The notes under the pieces: model-generated
The model's database searches: none
What the model saw: the letters and a program-made list of their open reading frames with translations, nothing else
What the model was told of the DNA's origin: nothing
Program-made: the position numbers and the translations under genes
Part shown: piece after piece, positions 1 to 22,842 of the stretch
How positions within the stretch are numbered: position 1 is the first letter of the stretch
Layout: each line of letters opens with the position of its first letter
Assembly (NCBI GenBank): GCA_963799925.1
Contig: CAWCYZ010000001.1
Coordinates: forward strand, 186,001 to 250,000
DNA length: 64,000 bases
Source: DATBQN01 sp963799925
Lineage (GTDB): Bacteria > Acidobacteriota > Thermoanaerobaculia > Multivoradales > UBA5704
Reading direction: 5' to 3'

Positions 1-3000
1 CGAGCGCCGGCAGCGGCGACGGGAGTCCCTGCAAGAGAGCCGGGTAGAGCGCCCGCACCTCGTCGAGCAGCACGTCGATCGACCCGCCGTCGCCGACGAT
101 GTGATGGAGGGTGAGGAGAAGGACGTGCCGGCGCGGCGCGAGGCGCAGCAGCGTCAGCCGCAGCAGCGGCCCGCGGGAGAGGTCGAAGGGGATCTGCGCC
201 GCGCGCTCGATCAGGCTCCCGGCCGCGGCCTCGGCTCGGCCACCGGCGCCGGCGAGGCCCGCCAGATCCACCACCGGCAGCGGCACGGATTCCGGCGGCG
301 GATCGATCGCCTGCACCGGCGCGCCGTCGCGCGCCAGGAACCGCGTGCGCAGCGCCTCGTGGCGGCGGACGACCTCGCCGAAGCTCGCGGCGAGGGCCGG
401 CGCCGACAGCTCGCCCGCCAGGCGCACCGCGCCGAAGATGTTGTAGAACGGGCTCCCCGGCTGGAGCTGGTCGAGGAACCAGAGACGCTCCTGCGCGAAG
501 GAGAGCGGCGCCTCGCCCGAGATCGTAGCCATCTCGGCCGCCGGACCGGCGATCGGGTCCCCGCTCCGTGGCCCTTCCTGCGTCTCTCCCTTTCCGGCGG
601 CGAGCCGCGCCGCGAGCGCCGCGGCCGTCGGCGCCGCGAACAGCTCGGCGAGCGACACCTCCGCCCCCAGCACCGCGCGCAGGCGCGACACCGCCCGCGT
701 GGCGAGCAGCGAGTGCCCGCCGAGGGCGAAGAAGTCGTCGTCCGCTCCCACGCCCTCGATATCCAGCACCTCGGCGAAGATCCCGGCCACCAGCTCCGCC
801 AGCGGATTCGACGGCCCGCCCGCCGGCCGGTCCGCCGCGAGCTCCGGCCGCGGCTCCGGCCGCGGGTCCGGCAGAGCCCGGCGGTCGATCTTGCCCTGCG
901 GCGTCAGCGGCAGCTCGGCCAACGACACGAAGAGCGACGGCACCGCGTGCTCGGGCAGCCGCGCCAGGAGAGCCCGGCGCAGCTCGCCCGCGAGGATCCC
1001 CCTCCCCCACCACGTAGCCGACCAGCCGCCTGTCGCCCGAGCCGTCCGCCCGCGCCTCGACCACCGACCCGCGCACCCCGGGACAGGCCGCGAGCGCCGC
1101 CTCCACCTCCTCGAGCTCGATGCGGAAGCCCCGCACCTTCACCTGGCGGTCGCAGCCGGCCGAGGAACTCGATCCGCCCGTCGGCGAGGAGCCGCCCCAG
1201 GTCGCCGCTGCGGTAGAGCCGCGCCCCCGCCTCGCCGCTCGCCGGGTCCGGCACGAACCGCTCCGCGGTCTTCGCCGGATCCCCCCAGTACCCCCGCGCC
1301 AGCCCCTCGCCCCCCAGCCACAGCTCGCCGAGGCCGCCGATCGGCACCGCCTCGAGCCCGCCTCCCAGCACGTGGGCCGTGCTCCCCGCGATCGGCCGCC
1401 CGATCGGCACCGAGCCCGCGAACGCCTCCGCTCCCGCCATGACGTAGCAGCAGGAGAAGGTCGTGTTCTCGGTCGGACCGTAGCCGTCGATCAGGCGGCA
1501 GCCCGGCAGCTCGCGCAGCAACCTCTCGACGTGCGGCACCGAGAGCGCGTCGCCGCCGGCGAGGAGCTGCCGCACGCCGCCGAGATCGCCCAGGCCGCTC
1601 TCGACCACCTGCCGGAACAGACCCGCCGTCAGCCAGAGCACGCTCGCGCCGCTCTCCCGCACGAGCCTCCCCAGCTCCTCGACCGACAGCGCCCCGGGCG
1701 GCGGCATCACCAGGCACGCGCCGCTCAGCAGCGCCCCCCAGATCTCGAACGTCGCGGTATCGAAAGTCAGCGTCGAGGCCTGGACGATGCGGTCCGCCGG
1801 CGACAGGCGCACGTAGTCGGCGCCCTCGATCAGCCGCAGCACCCCGCCCTGCGTCACCGCCACCCCCTTCGGCCGCCCCGTCGAGCCGGAGGTGTAGACC
1901 ACGCAGGCGAGGCTCGCCGCGACCGCGACCGCCGGCTCGTCCATCGGCTCGTCCATCGCTCGTCCGCCGCGCCCGCCGCGGACACGTCGCCCTCCCGCTC
2001 CAGCTCGCTCAGGTCGACCACCGCGAGCCCCGGCGCGCTGCCGCGCCAGAGCCCGTCGTGGGTGACGATCGCCCGCGCTCCGGCGTCGGCCACCAGCAGC
2101 TCCAGGCGCTCGTCCGGATAGGCCGGATCGAGCGGCAGATAGGCGCCGCCGGCGAGCACGATCCCCAGGAGACCCACGATCCGCTCGACCGAGCGCTCGC
2201 TCGCTAGTCCAACAATCGACTCCGGACCCACCCCCAGCCGCCGCAGCCGCCGCGCCAACCCCAGCCCTCGATGGGCGAGCTCGCCGTACGACAGCCGCTC
2301 GCCGCCGAAGGCGAGCGCCGCCGACGCCGGCGAGCGCCGCGCGACGGCGAGGAACGACGCCGCCAGGCTGCCGCGCGAGAGCCGGGGATCGGTGTCGTTC
2401 CACTCGCGGAGCGTCTGCTGCCGCTCGGCCTCCGACAGCGGCGAAAGCGCCGAGAGCCGGCCTCCCGTATCGAACCCGATCACCAGCCCGGCGAGCATCC
2501 GGTCGAGCCCGCCGAGCAGGCGCGCCATCGTCGTGCGGTCGAACCGCGCGGCCGGATACTCGACCGCCGCCCGCAGCGACTCGCCGGTGTCGACCACCTG
2601 GATCGCCAGATCGAACTTCGCCTCCGTCGCCTGGCGCGGCAGGAGCGACAGCGCGAGCCCAGGCAGGCTCGCCGCGAGAGGCGGCGGCTCCAGCGTCACC
2701 ACCGCCTGCACCAGCGGCGGCCGGCCGCCCTCGCGCTCCGGCGCCAGCTCCTCGACCAGGCGCTCGAACGGCAGATCCTGATGCGCCAGCGCCCCCAGGA
2801 CCTCCCGCCGCATCCCGGCGATCAGCTCCTCGACCCGCGGATCGGCCAGCGGCCGGGCGAGCTCCGCCCGCAGCGCCACCATGTTGACGAAGAGCCCGAT
2901 CGCCCCTTCGAGCTCCGGCCGGCGGCGGTGCGCGACCGGCGTCCCCAGCAGCAGGTCGTCCATGCCGCAGAGCCGGCCGAGCAGCGCCGCCACCGCCGCC

Positions 3001-6000
3001 GCGACGACCATGAACCGCGTCGCCCCCGCCTGGCGCGCCAGCCGCCCCAGCGACTCGACCGCCGCCGGCGAGAGCTGCCGCTCCAGGAGGCCGGCCCGCG
3101 CCGCGCTCTCCGCAGATCCGAGCGGGGCCGGCCGGTCGAACGGCAGCGCGAGCTCGCGCGGGGCGCCGGCGAGACGCTCCCGCCAGTACGGCAGAGCGGC
3201 GTCGGCCGACGTGGCCGTGCCGGCCGCGCCCGCGGCCAGCCGCGCCTGCCAGAGCGCGTAGTCGCCGTACTGGACCGCCGGCTCCGCCAGCGGCGAGGCG
3301 CCGCCCGCCGCGAACGCCCCATAGAGCACCGAGAGCTCGCGCTCGAAGACCTCGATCGAGCCGCCGTCGGCGACCAGGTGATGGAAGGTCGCCAGCAGCA
3401 CGTGCTCGGCCGCGCCCTGCCGCAGCAGAGCGAAGCGGGCGAGCGGACCGCGCGCCGGATCGAACGGCCGCCGCGCCTCCGCGCCCGCCAGACGCGCCAG
3501 CTCGCCCGCCCCGCCCGCGCCGAGCCCCTCCAGGCTCACGACGGGCAGCGCGAAGCCCGCCGCCGGCAGCACCCGCGCGAGCGCCTCGCCGCTCGCTCCA
3601 CCCGCGCCGTCGATCGCCGTGCGGAGCGACTCGTGCCGGCGCACGATCTCCCCCAGGGCCGCCGCGAGCGCCCGCACGTCGAGCGGGCCCGCCATCCGGA
3701 TGCCCGCCGGCAGGTGATAGGCCGTGCTCCGCGGCGCGAGCTGCGCCAGGAACCAGAGGCGCCGCTGCGCCGCGGTGAGCGGCACCCCCGCCGAGCGCGC
3801 CGCGGCGCCGGCCCGCGGCACCGGCGGCAGCGGCAGCGGCGGCAGCAACGCCGGCGCGCCCCCGCCGGCGAGCGCCGCCTCGATCCGCGCCGCCTGCTCG
3901 GCGAGCCGCGGCGCCGCGAAGAAGTCCGCGACGGGCAGCTCCACACCGCAGGCCTCGCGCACGCGCGACGCCAGGCGCGCGGCGAGGAGCGAGTGGCCGC
4001 CGCGCGCGAAGAAGTCGTCCTCCATGCCGGCGGGTGCGCCGTCCAGGAGCTCTCCCCAGATCGCCGCCAGCAGCCGGGCGACCTCCCCCCGGGGCGGTAT
4101 GAAACCCTCGCGCGCCGACTCCGCGGCTGCCGGCACCAGGCTCGCGAGGGCCCGGCGGTCGACCTTGCCGCTCGGCGCGAGGGGCAACGCCTCGAGGCGC
4201 ACCCAGGCCGCCGGGACCATCGCCAGCGGCAGCGTCCCCCGCAGGCTCTCGCGCAGGGTCCTCGTCTCCGCCTCGCCCGCCACGAAGGCCACCAGGCGCT
4301 GGTCGGAACCGGCGCCGGCAGCGAGCACCGCGGCCCCGCGCACGCCCGGATGGGCGGCGAGCGCCGCTTCGATCTCACCCGGCTCGATCCGCACCCCCCG
4401 GAGCTTCACCTGGAGGTCGGCCCGGCCCAGGAAGTCCAGCCGGCCGTCGGCCAGCGTGCGGACGAGATCGCCCGTCCGGTAGAGCCTGCCGCCCGGCTCT
4501 TCGCCCAGCGGATCGGGCAGGAACCGCTCGGCGGTCAGCTCCGGCCGGCCGAGGTATCCCCGCGACACCCCCGCGCCGGCGAGATGGAGCTCGCCGACGA
4601 TCCCCACGGGCCGCGGGTCGAGCCGGCCGTCGAGCACGTAGGCCCGCACGCGCGGCAGCGGCCGCCCCAGGCTCGCGCGATCCCCGGCCACGCGCTGGAC
4701 CGTGCTGTCGACGGCGCACTCCGTCGGCCCATAGAGATTCCACACCGCCATCTCCGGCGCCGCCGCGAGCGCCCGCCAGGTTCCCTCCTCCATCGCCTCG
4801 CCGCCCACCAGCAAGTGCCGCGGTGAGCCCACCGCGAGCAGGCCCGCCGCGAGCCACGCCTTCACCTGCGCCGGCGTCCCGTCGAGCAGGTCGGGGCGCT
4901 CCCGCGCCAGGAGCTCGACCATCGCCTCCCCGCTCACCCGCGGCTCCTCCGGCACGATCACCAGCGTGTTGCCGAGCAGCAGATGGAGGATCTGCTCGAT
5001 GGCGGGATCGAAGATCCAGGACGAGTTGACGGCGACGCGGAGCCGCCCGGCGCCGAAGGCCGCGTCGCGGACGGCGAGGAGGACGTGGAGGATCGCGCGC
5101 TGAGGGACGAGCGTGCCCTTGGGCCGGCCCGTCGAGCCCGAGGTGTAGAGGACATACGCCAGGCTCTCGGGGAAGACCGCCGGCGGCGTGCGGGCGGCGA
5201 TGGCGGCGATGGCGGCGATCTCGCTGGCAGCTCCCGCGTCGTCGAGGCAGAGCACGGGACAGGGGATGGGCGGCAGCGTGGCCAGCACCGCGCGGCGGGT
5301 CAGCAGCAGACGCGCGCCAGAGTCGCCGAGGAGAAAGCCGAGCCGCTCGGCCGGGAGGAGCGGATCGAGGGGCAGGAAGGCGCCGCCCGCCGCCAGCACC
5401 GCGAGCAGGGCGACGATCATGCCGGACCCGCGGTCGAAGCAGAGGCCGACCACCGCCTCGGCGCCGATGCCGCGGGCGCGCAGGCGCCGTGCCAGGCCCT
5501 CGACTCGCGCCGCGAGCTCGCCATAGGTCAGGTGCTCGTCGCCGGCGACGACGGCCACGGCCGCCGGCGTCCGCTCCGCCTGGGCGAAGAAGAGCGCGTG
5601 GAGGCACGCCCCGCGCGGGAAATCCGCCGCCGTGTCGTTCCACTCGACCGCGAGCTGCTGCCGCTCGGACGGCGCGAGGAGAGGCAGCGCCGAGAGCCGG
5701 CGCCCCGGGTCCGCCAGGGCTCCGTCGACCAGCCGCTCCCAGCCGGCGGCGAGGCGCGCGACCGTGGTGCGGTCGAAGAGGTCGGCGTTGTGCTCGAAGG
5801 CGGCGAGGGCGCCGGCCGACAGCTCGGCGACGGTCAGCGCCAGGTCGAGCTGGGCCCGCCGCGCGGGGAGCGCCATCGGCGCGAGCGTCAGGTCGCCCAG
5901 GGTGACCGGCTCCGCCGCCTGCCCGACGGCGAAGCCCGCCAGGCCCGGCTGGCCCAGCCGCTCGCCGGAGAGCAGCGTGAGCATCGCCTGGAAGACCGGC

Positions 6001-7354
6001 GAGCGCGACGGGTCGCGCACCGGCTGCAGCCGCTCGGCGAGGAGCGGGAATGGCAGCGAGCCATGGGCGAAGGCGGCGAGCGTCGCGGCGCGCGTCCGCT
6101 CCAGGTGCGCCGCGAAGGTCGGATCGCCGGAGAGGTCGGCGCGCAGGACGACCGGGTTGACGAAGTAGCCGACGACGCCCGCGAGGTCCCCGGCGCCCGC
6201 TTCCCCGCGGCCCGAGGTGGGCGTTCCGAGGACGAGATCCTCCTGGCCGGTGACACGGGCCAGAAGCGCGGTAAAAGAAGCCAAGATCTGGGTGAAGAGG
6301 GTCGTTCCGGCGCGGCGGCCGGCATCGCGGAGCGCGGTCAGCCGCGCCGGGCTGATCGAGAGGCTGACGACGCCGCCACGAGAGGTCTGCACCGGCGGAC
6401 GGGGGCGGTCGGCCGGCAGCTCGAGGACCGGCAGCTCGCCCCCCAGCCGCTCGCGCCACCACTCCCACAGCTCCTCCGTCTCGGCGCTAGCCAGCCGCCC
6501 GGCTTCCCGCAGCGCCTGCTCGCCGAACCCCCGCACCGGCGGCAAAGCAGCGGGCGTCCCCGCACTCTCCGCCCCATAGAGCGCTCCCAGCTCACGGAGC
6601 GCCACCGCGAGCGACCAGAAGTCCGCCGCGATGTGATGGACGGCGAAGAGGAGCGCGTGCTCGTCGGCGCCGCGCCGCAGCAGCCGCACGCGCACCACCG
6701 GCCCGTGCGCCAGGTCGAATGGCCGATACCCCTCCGCCGCGAGCCATCCCCCGACCCGCAGGTCATCCCACCCCGCGGCATCCGCCAGCGCGAAGTCCAG
6801 AGCGCCTTGATCGAGCACCCGCGCCCGCGGCTCGCCGCCGACCTCCGGGTAGACCGTCCGCAGCGCCGGATGACGACTCACGAGCGCCGCGAATGACCGC
6901 CGCAGCGCGCTCTCATCGAGCCGTCCCCGCACCCGCGCCGCCGCCACGATGTGATACGCCCCGCCGCCCGGCGACAGCCGCTCCAGGAACCACAGCGCCC
7001 GCTGCCCGTGAGTGAGCCGGTCCGCCGGCCCCGGCGCGCCCGCATCGCCTCGCCGATCCTCCTTACCCAGCGCTTTTTCTTCTTCTTCTCTTTCTTTCCC
7101 TTCGAGAGCCGCGACCGCCGCGTCCGCCAGCTCGCCGAGAGTCATCCCGCCCAACAGATCCTCCACAGACGGCGACACGCCGACCGCCGACTCCAGCGCA
7201 TACTCGAGCTCGACCGCCGCCAGCGAATCGAGACCCAGCGCGGTCAGCGGCCGGTCCTCCCCCACCTCCCCCACCTCCGCCGGCCCCACCCGCAGCGCCC
7301 GCGCCACCTCCTCCCGCAGCACCCGCACCACCTCCCGCCGCCGCTCCGCCCGGC

Positions 7355-7358
<4 letters not shown>
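1..7358 (-). CDS. Non-ribosomal peptide synthetase, downstream gene (T-C-A-T-C-A-T-C, runs off the window)
   Basis: Multimodular NRPS that extends a peptide received from the upstream synthetase. Domains in order from the ATG at 7358: an acyl/peptidyl carrier with Ser in GLDSL (about 7,225); a C domain with HHIAADFW (about 6,630); an A domain with YTSGSTGRPKG (about 5,130); T with GGHSLL (about 4,000); C with HHLVADGG (about 3,370); A (core motif about 1,875); T (about 725); and a C domain with HHIVGDGG (about 100) cut by the window edge. The ATG overlaps the TGA of the upstream gene as ATGA, so translation is coupled. Three single-base indels against the near-identical upstream paralog break the frame, near 1,957 (one base missing), 1,158 and 1,002 (one extra each), the last in a C-run. 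I read them as likely sequence errors. By hand alignment to GrsA the first A domain reads about DPEDLGLVDK (substrate not called) and the second DTFWLGGTFK, which resembles valine codes. Function is confident; substrates are not. Confidence 0.9.
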
Positions 7359-17619
<10,261 letters not shown>

Positions 17620-17738
17620 GGGTTGCGGATGCGCGCATCTAAGCTTCGATGCGGCGGCCGCGCTGGCGCGGCGGATGGAGCCGCAAAGGACGCGGGCGGG
17701 CCTCCGGCGCTCGGGCGCGCCGGAGGCGGGCGGGCCGG

Positions 17739-20165
17739 CTACTCCTGGCGCAGGGCGGTCAGCGGGTCGACCCGCGTCGCCCGGCGCGCCGGCAGGAAGT
17801 TGGCGGCGAGGGCGACGCCGGCGAGAGCGAGCGCCACGGTGACGAAGGTCCAGGGGTCTTTCGTGCTGACGCCGTAGACCAGGCTCGCGAGCTGCCGGGT
17901 GGCGACCAGCGCGCAGCCCAGGCCCACCGCCAGGCCGGCCAGCACCAGGGCCATCCCCTGCCGCACGACGAGCCCGAGCACGTCCTCCCCCTGGGCGCCG
18001 AGCGCCATGCGGATGCCGATCTCGTGCGTCCGCTGGGTCACCGTGTAGCTGACGACGCCGTAGACGCCGACCGCGGCGAGCAGCAGGGCGAGCCCGGCGA
18101 AGATGCCGAGCAGGACGGTGTTGAAGCGGTTGGGGGCGAGCGAGGCCTCGACGATCTCCGGCATCGTCCGCACCTGGTCGATCGGCAGGTCGCGGTCGAG
18201 CGCCTGCACCTGTTGGCGGATCGGCCCGGCGAGCGCGCGCGGGTCGGACTTCGTATGCACGACGAGGGTCGCGTTGGGCATCGGGTCCTGCAGCTGCGCG
18301 TTGTAGACCTCGGCCCCGGGCTCCTCGCTGAGGCTCTGGTGCCGCACGTCGCCCACCACCCCGACCACGGTCAGCCAGCGGGCCTCCTTCTGGTGCGGGT
18401 CCTCGAAGGTGATGCGCTTGCCGATCGGGTCCTCGCCGCCCCAGACCTTGTTGGCGAACGTGCGGTTGACGACGGCGACCGGCGGCGAGCTCACGGTGTC
18501 GCGGTCGTCGAAGACGCGCCCCTTGAGCAGCCGCACGCCGAGGGCCTGGAAGAAGCCGGGGGAGACCCAGCGCACGTTCGAGGACGGCGAGTCCTGCAGG
18601 CGCGGGATCGGCCGCCCGGCGACGGTGTAGACCAGGATCATGCCCGACGAGGCGAGCGGCAGCGGGAAGGCGGTCCCCACCTGGTCGACGCCGGGGAGGA
18701 CCGCGACCCGCGCCAGCAGCTCGCGGTAGAACGCCAGCTGCTGCTCGGGCTTCTTGTACTTGAAGGCGGGGGGCGCGAGATCCAGGGTCAGGACCCCCTC
18801 CGGCCGGAAGCCGGGATCGACCGCGTGCAGGCGGGAGAAGCTCTTGATGAGGAGCCCCGCGCCGACCAGCAGCACCAGCGCGACCGCCACCTCGGCGAGC
18901 ACGAGGAGCTGCCGCGCCAGCCGGCCGCGGGCGCCGCCGGCGACCGCGCGGCCCCCCTCCTTGAGCGACTCGTTCAGATGGTTTCCGGAGCCCTGGAGGG
19001 CGGGCAGGAGGCCGAAGACGAGGCCGGTCGCGATCGAGACGGCGAGGGTGAAGGCGAGCACCTTCCAGTCGATCCCGATGGCGTCGGCGCGCGGGATCTT
19101 GCTGCCGCCGAGAGCGACCAGGGCCGGCGTCCCCCAGAGCGCCAGGAGCAGGCCGAGGAGGCCGCCGCCGAGGGCGAGGAGGACGCTCTCGGTGAGCATC
19201 TGCCGCACCAGCCGGCCGCGCCCGGCGCCGAGGGCGGTGCGCACCGCCAGCTCGCGCTCCCGCGACGCCATGCGCACCAGCAGCAGGTTGGCGACGTTCA
19301 GGCAGGCGATGAGGAGCACCGCCGCCACCGCCGCCACCAGCACCAGGAGAGCCGGCCGGATCGACTGCACGAGCTGGTCCTTGAAGAGCACCAGGCTCGT
19401 CCCCCAGCCCTCGTTCGACGGCGGGAACTGGCGGCTGAGGCGCGCCGCGACGCCCTTCATCTCGGTCTTGGCGCGCTCGAGCGAGACGCCCGGCTTGAGG
19501 CGGCCGATCACCAGCAGGTTGTGGCCCAGGCGGTTGGCCTTGGCGGGATCGATCGCGAGCGGCATCCAGAGCTCGCTGTGGCTCGGCGTCTCGAGCTTCG
19601 GCGGCGCCACGCCGACCACGGTGTAGCTCTCGCCGTCCAAGGTCAGGCTGCGGCCGACGACGCCGGGGTCGCCGCCGAAGCGGCGCTTCCAGAGGCCGTT
19701 GCCGAGCACGATGACGTGGTGATTGGCCGGCGTGTCCTCCTGGGAGGTGAAGGTGCGGCCGAGCATGCCGGGCATCGCCGCGATGCCGAAGGTCGGCCAG
19801 AAGTCGGCCGAGACCTTCCCCACCCGGAGCACCTCGGGGTCGCCCCGGCCGGTCAGGGTGACGCGCCCCGGGTCGGCCGCCGAGAGGGTCTGGAAGACCT
19901 GGTTCTGCTGCCGCCAGTCGAGCCAGTTCTGGCTGGCGGCGGGGAAGGTCGGGAAGCCCTGGGCCGGGTTGCTCTCCCAGACCAGCACGATGCGGTCGGG
20001 GTCGGGGAAGGGCAGCGGGTCGAGCAGGATGCCGTTGACGACGCTGAAGATGGCGGTGTTGGCGCCGATCCCCAGCGCCAGCGCCAGCAGGGCCGCGCCG
20101 ACGGTGACCGGCGTGCGCCGCATGTTGCGCAGGCCGAAGCGGATGTCGTTCCAGAGGGTTTCCAT
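17739..20165 (-). CDS. ADOP-type FtsX/MacB-like permease, copy 1
   Basis: Integral membrane permease of 808 residues with the duplicated architecture seen in the acidobacterial ADOP family: an N-terminal METLWNDIRFGLRN amphipathic segment, TM1 (ALLALALGIGANTAIFS), a large periplasmic MacB-PCD domain (about 50-270), three TM helices, a second periplasmic domain and three C-terminal TM helices ending RATRVDPLTALRQE. The FtsX motif GIRMALGA is present before the last segment. The ATG at 20165 was chosen over upstream in-frame starts because it matches the paralog and has GGGAGTGAG just upstream. It lies 119 bp upstream of the NRPS gene on the same strand and 108 bp downstream of copy 2, which fits one operon. 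No ABC ATPase is adjacent, as is usual for this family. Export of the NRPS product is inferred from position only. Confidence 0.88.
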   Translation of the reverse strand: METLWNDIRFGLRNMRRTPVTVGAALLALALGIGANTAIFSVVNGILLDPLPFPDPDRIVLVWESNPAQGFPTFPAASQNWLDWRQQNQVFQTLSAADPGRVTLTGRGDPEVLRVGKVSADFWPTFGIAAMPGMLGRTFTSQEDTPANHHVIVLGNGLWKRRFGGDPGVVGRSLTLDGESYTVVGVAPPKLETPSHSELWMPLAIDPAKANRLGHNLLVIGRLKPGVSLERAKTEMKGVAARLSRQFPPSNEGWGTSLVLFKDQLVQSIRPALLVLVAAVAAVLLIACLNVANLLLVRMASRERELAVRTALGAGRGRLVRQMLTESVLLALGGGLLGLLLALWGTPALVALGGSKIPRADAIGIDWKVLAFTLAVSIATGLVFGLLPALQGSGNHLNESLKEGGRAVAGGARGRLARQLLVLAEVAVALVLLVGAGLLIKSFSRLHAVDPGFRPEGVLTLDLAPPAFKYKKPEQQLAFYRELLARVAVLPGVDQVGTAFPLPLASSGMILVYTVAGRPIPRLQDSPSSNVRWVSPGFFQALGVRLLKGRVFDDRDTVSSPPVAVVNRTFANKVWGGEDPIGKRITFEDPHQKEARWLTVVGVVGDVRHQSLSEEPGAEVYNAQLQDPMPNATLVVHTKSDPRALAGPIRQQVQALDRDLPIDQVRTMPEIVEASLAPNRFNTVLLGIFAGLALLLAAVGVYGVVSYTVTQRTHEIGIRMALGAQGEDVLGLVVRQGMALVLAGLAVGLGCALVATRQLASLVYGVSTKDPWTFVTVALALAGVALAANFLPARRATRVDPLTALRQE

Positions 20166-20273
20166 GGGCGGTCTCACTCCCGGCCGAGCGGCCTGCACTC
20201 CTAGATAGGAGTGCGCCGGGCAGTGTCGCACGCGCCCCCGGACCGGTCAACGCCGGCCGGCGGGGCTCGCCGG

Positions 20274-22702
20274 CTACTCCTGGCGCAGGGCGACCAGAGG
20301 ATCGACCCGCGTGGCGCGGCGGGCGGGCAGGAAGTTGGCGGCGAAGGCGACCGCGGCCAGGGCGAGCGCCACGCTGGCGAAGGTCCACGGGTCCTTCGTG
20401 CTCACCCCGTAGACCAGGCTCGCGAGCTGCCGGGTGGCGAACCAGGCACCGAGGAGCCCGGCGGCGACGCCGCCCAGCACCAGCGCCATCCCCTGCCGGA
20501 GGACGAGCCCCATGACGTCGTCGCGGTGGGCGCCGAGCGCCATGCGGATGCCGATCTCGTGCGTGCGCTGGTTGACGGTGTAGCTGACGACGCCGTAGAC
20601 GCCGACCGCGGCGAGCACCAGGGCGAGCCCGGCGAAGAGGCCGAGCAGCACGGTGTTGAAGCGGTTGGGGGCGAGCGAGGCGGCGACGACGTCGTCCATC
20701 GTCCGCACCTGGTCGACCGGCAGGTCGCGGTCGAGCTCCTGCACCACCCGGCGGATGGGCGCGGCGAGGCCGCGCGGGTCGCCCTGGGCGTGCACCACGA
20801 GGGTCGCCGGCAGCTGCGGATCCTGCAGCTGGTCGGCGTAGATCTCGTCGCCGGGCTCCTTGTCGAGGCTCTGGTGGCGCACGTCGCCGACCACCCCGAC
20901 GATCGTCATCCAGCGCACGACCTTCTGATGCGGGTCGTCGAAGGTGAGGCGCTTGTCGATCGGGTCGCCGCCCGGCCAGAGCTTGCCGGCGAGGGCGCGG
21001 TTGACGACCGCCACCGGCACCGTCGCCGCGGTGTCGCGGTCGGAGAAGACCCTTCCTTTGAGGAGCGGCACGCGAAGGGCCGGGAAGAAGCCGGGGGAGA
21101 CCCAGCGCACGGTGGCCGACGGCGCGTCCTGGAGGCGCGGGAACGCCCGGTCGCCGACGGCGTAGTTGAGGATCACGCTCGAGCTGCCGAGCGGCAGCGG
21201 GAACGCCGTCCCCGCCTGGTCGACGCCGGGGAGGGCCGAGAGCCGCGCCAGCAGCTCGCGATAGAAGGCCATCTGCTGCTCCGGCTTCTGGTACTTGAAG
21301 GCGGGCGGCGCCAGGGCCATGGTGAGGACCCCCTGCGAGCGGAAGCCGGGGTCGACCGAGTGCAGGCGGGCGAAGCTCTTGATCAGGAGCCCCGCCGAGA
21401 CCAGGAGGACGAGCGCCACCGCCACCTCGGCGAGCACCAGGAGCTGGCGCGCCAGGCGGCCGCGGGCCCCCCCGGCGACGGCGCGCCCCCCCTCCTTGAG
21501 GGACTCGTAGAGATGATCCCCGAGCTCTGCAGGGCGGGGACGAGGCCAAAGACCAGGCCGGTCGCGACCGCTAGTCCGAGAGTGAAGGCGAGCGCCCGCC
21601 AGTCGACCGTGATCGTGTCGCCGCGCGGGATCTTGTCGCCGCCCAGGGCGACCAGGAGGGGCACCCCCCAGAAGGCGAGGAGGAGCCCGAGGAGGCCGCC
21701 GCCGAGCGCCAGCAGGACGCTCTCGGTCAGCATCTGCCGGATCAGCCGGCCGCGGCCGGCGCCGAGGGCGGTGCGCACGGCGAGCTCGCGCTCGCGCGCC
21801 GCGGTGCGCACCAGGAGGAGGTTGGCGACGTTCAGGCAGGCGATGAGCAGCACCGCCGCCACCGCCGCCACCAGCACCAGGAGAGCCGGCCGGATCGACT
21901 CGACCATCTGCTCCTGGAGCGGCACCAGCCGCACGTCCCAGCTCTCGTTGGTGGCGGGGAACTGGCGGGCGAGGCGGCGGGCGACGCCCGACATCTCGGT
22001 CTGCGCGCGGCGCAGCGAAACCCCCGGCTTCAGGCGCCCGGCGACCAGCAGCGAATGGTTCCCCCGGTCGGCCTTCGCGGGGTCGATGGCGAGCGGCAGG
22101 TAGAGGTCGCAGTGGTTGGGGATGTCGAAGCCGGGCGGCGCCACGCCGATCACCGTGTAGCTCTCGCCGTCGAGCGTCAGGCTGCGGCCGACGGCCGCGG
22201 CCTCGGCGCCGAAGCGGCGCTTCCACAGGCCGTCGCCGAGCACCGCGACGTGGCGGTTGGCCGGCGTGTCCTCGTCGGCGGTGAAGGTGCGGCCGCGGAC
22301 GCCGCCGGGCATGCGGTCGACGCCGAAAACGCGCCAGAAATCGGCGCTGACTTTCCCCGCCTTGACCACCTCGGGCTCGTTCCTGCCGGTGAGGTTGACG
22401 CGCGCCGGATCGGCCGCCGCGAGGGCGGCGAACGACGGGCTCTGCTGGCGCCAGTCGAGGAAGTTCTGGCTGGCGACGCTGAACTGCGGCAGGCCCTGGG
22501 CCGGGTTGCTCTCCCAGGCGATCACCAGGCGGTCGGGATCGGGATAGGGCAGCGGCTCCAGCAGCACGTGGTGGACGACGCTGAAGATGGCGGTGTTGGC
22601 GCCGATCCCGAGCGCCAGGGCGAGCAGCGCGGCCCCGACCGTCACCGGCGTGCGGCGCAGGTTGCGCAGCCCGAAGCGGATGTCGTTCCAGAGGGTTTCC
22701 AT
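20274..22702 (-). CDS. ADOP-type FtsX/MacB-like permease, copy 2 (one frameshift)
   Basis: Tandem paralog of the neighbouring permease, with the same start (METLWNDIRFGLRN), two periplasmic MacB-PCD-like domains, and the same end (RATRVDPLVALRQE). The frame breaks near 21,520, where a run of four G on the coding strand should be five to restore a stretch ending DHLYESLKEGG; copy 1 is intact there (NHLNESLKEGG). This is a homopolymer indel and so probably a sequence error. The Shine-Dalgarno GGGGAG precedes the ATG. It is probably the first gene of a permease-permease-NRPS-NRPS unit, with the promoter in the 140-bp gap shared with the divergent potA. Confidence 0.85.
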
Positions 22703-22842
22703 GCCGTCGCTCCCCGCCGTCGATCCCGGCTCTATCTGTCTGCGGCGCAGCTTCGCACGACCCCCCTGGCCGGTCAACGCCGACGCGAGCTGCAGCGGGC
22801 GCCGCTTGCCCGCCCCGGGGGGCTGTGCTAGAAGCGCCCCGG
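22703..22842. promoter_or_regulatory. Divergent intergenic region between the permease/NRPS unit and potA
   Basis: A 140-bp gap between two divergent starts (ATG at 22702 minus, ATG at 22843 plus). By position it must hold the promoters of both units. I see no clear sigma-70 boxes in this G+C-rich stretch. A GTG at 22825, in frame with potA, is an alternative start. Confidence 0.4.

Noticed and set aside
2271..4826. Long plus-strand open frames opposite the NRPS genes (here, 12383-14458 and others), up to 1,000 residues
   Set aside because: They are Arg/Pro-rich shadows of high-GC codons in the opposite frame, with no recognisable domains; the minus-strand frames encode clear C, A and T domains.
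17625..21549. A frame open from the NRPS start far upstream through both permease genes
   Set aside because: The upstream part is out of frame with the permeases and has no domain content; the NRPS starts at 17619 as in its paralog.
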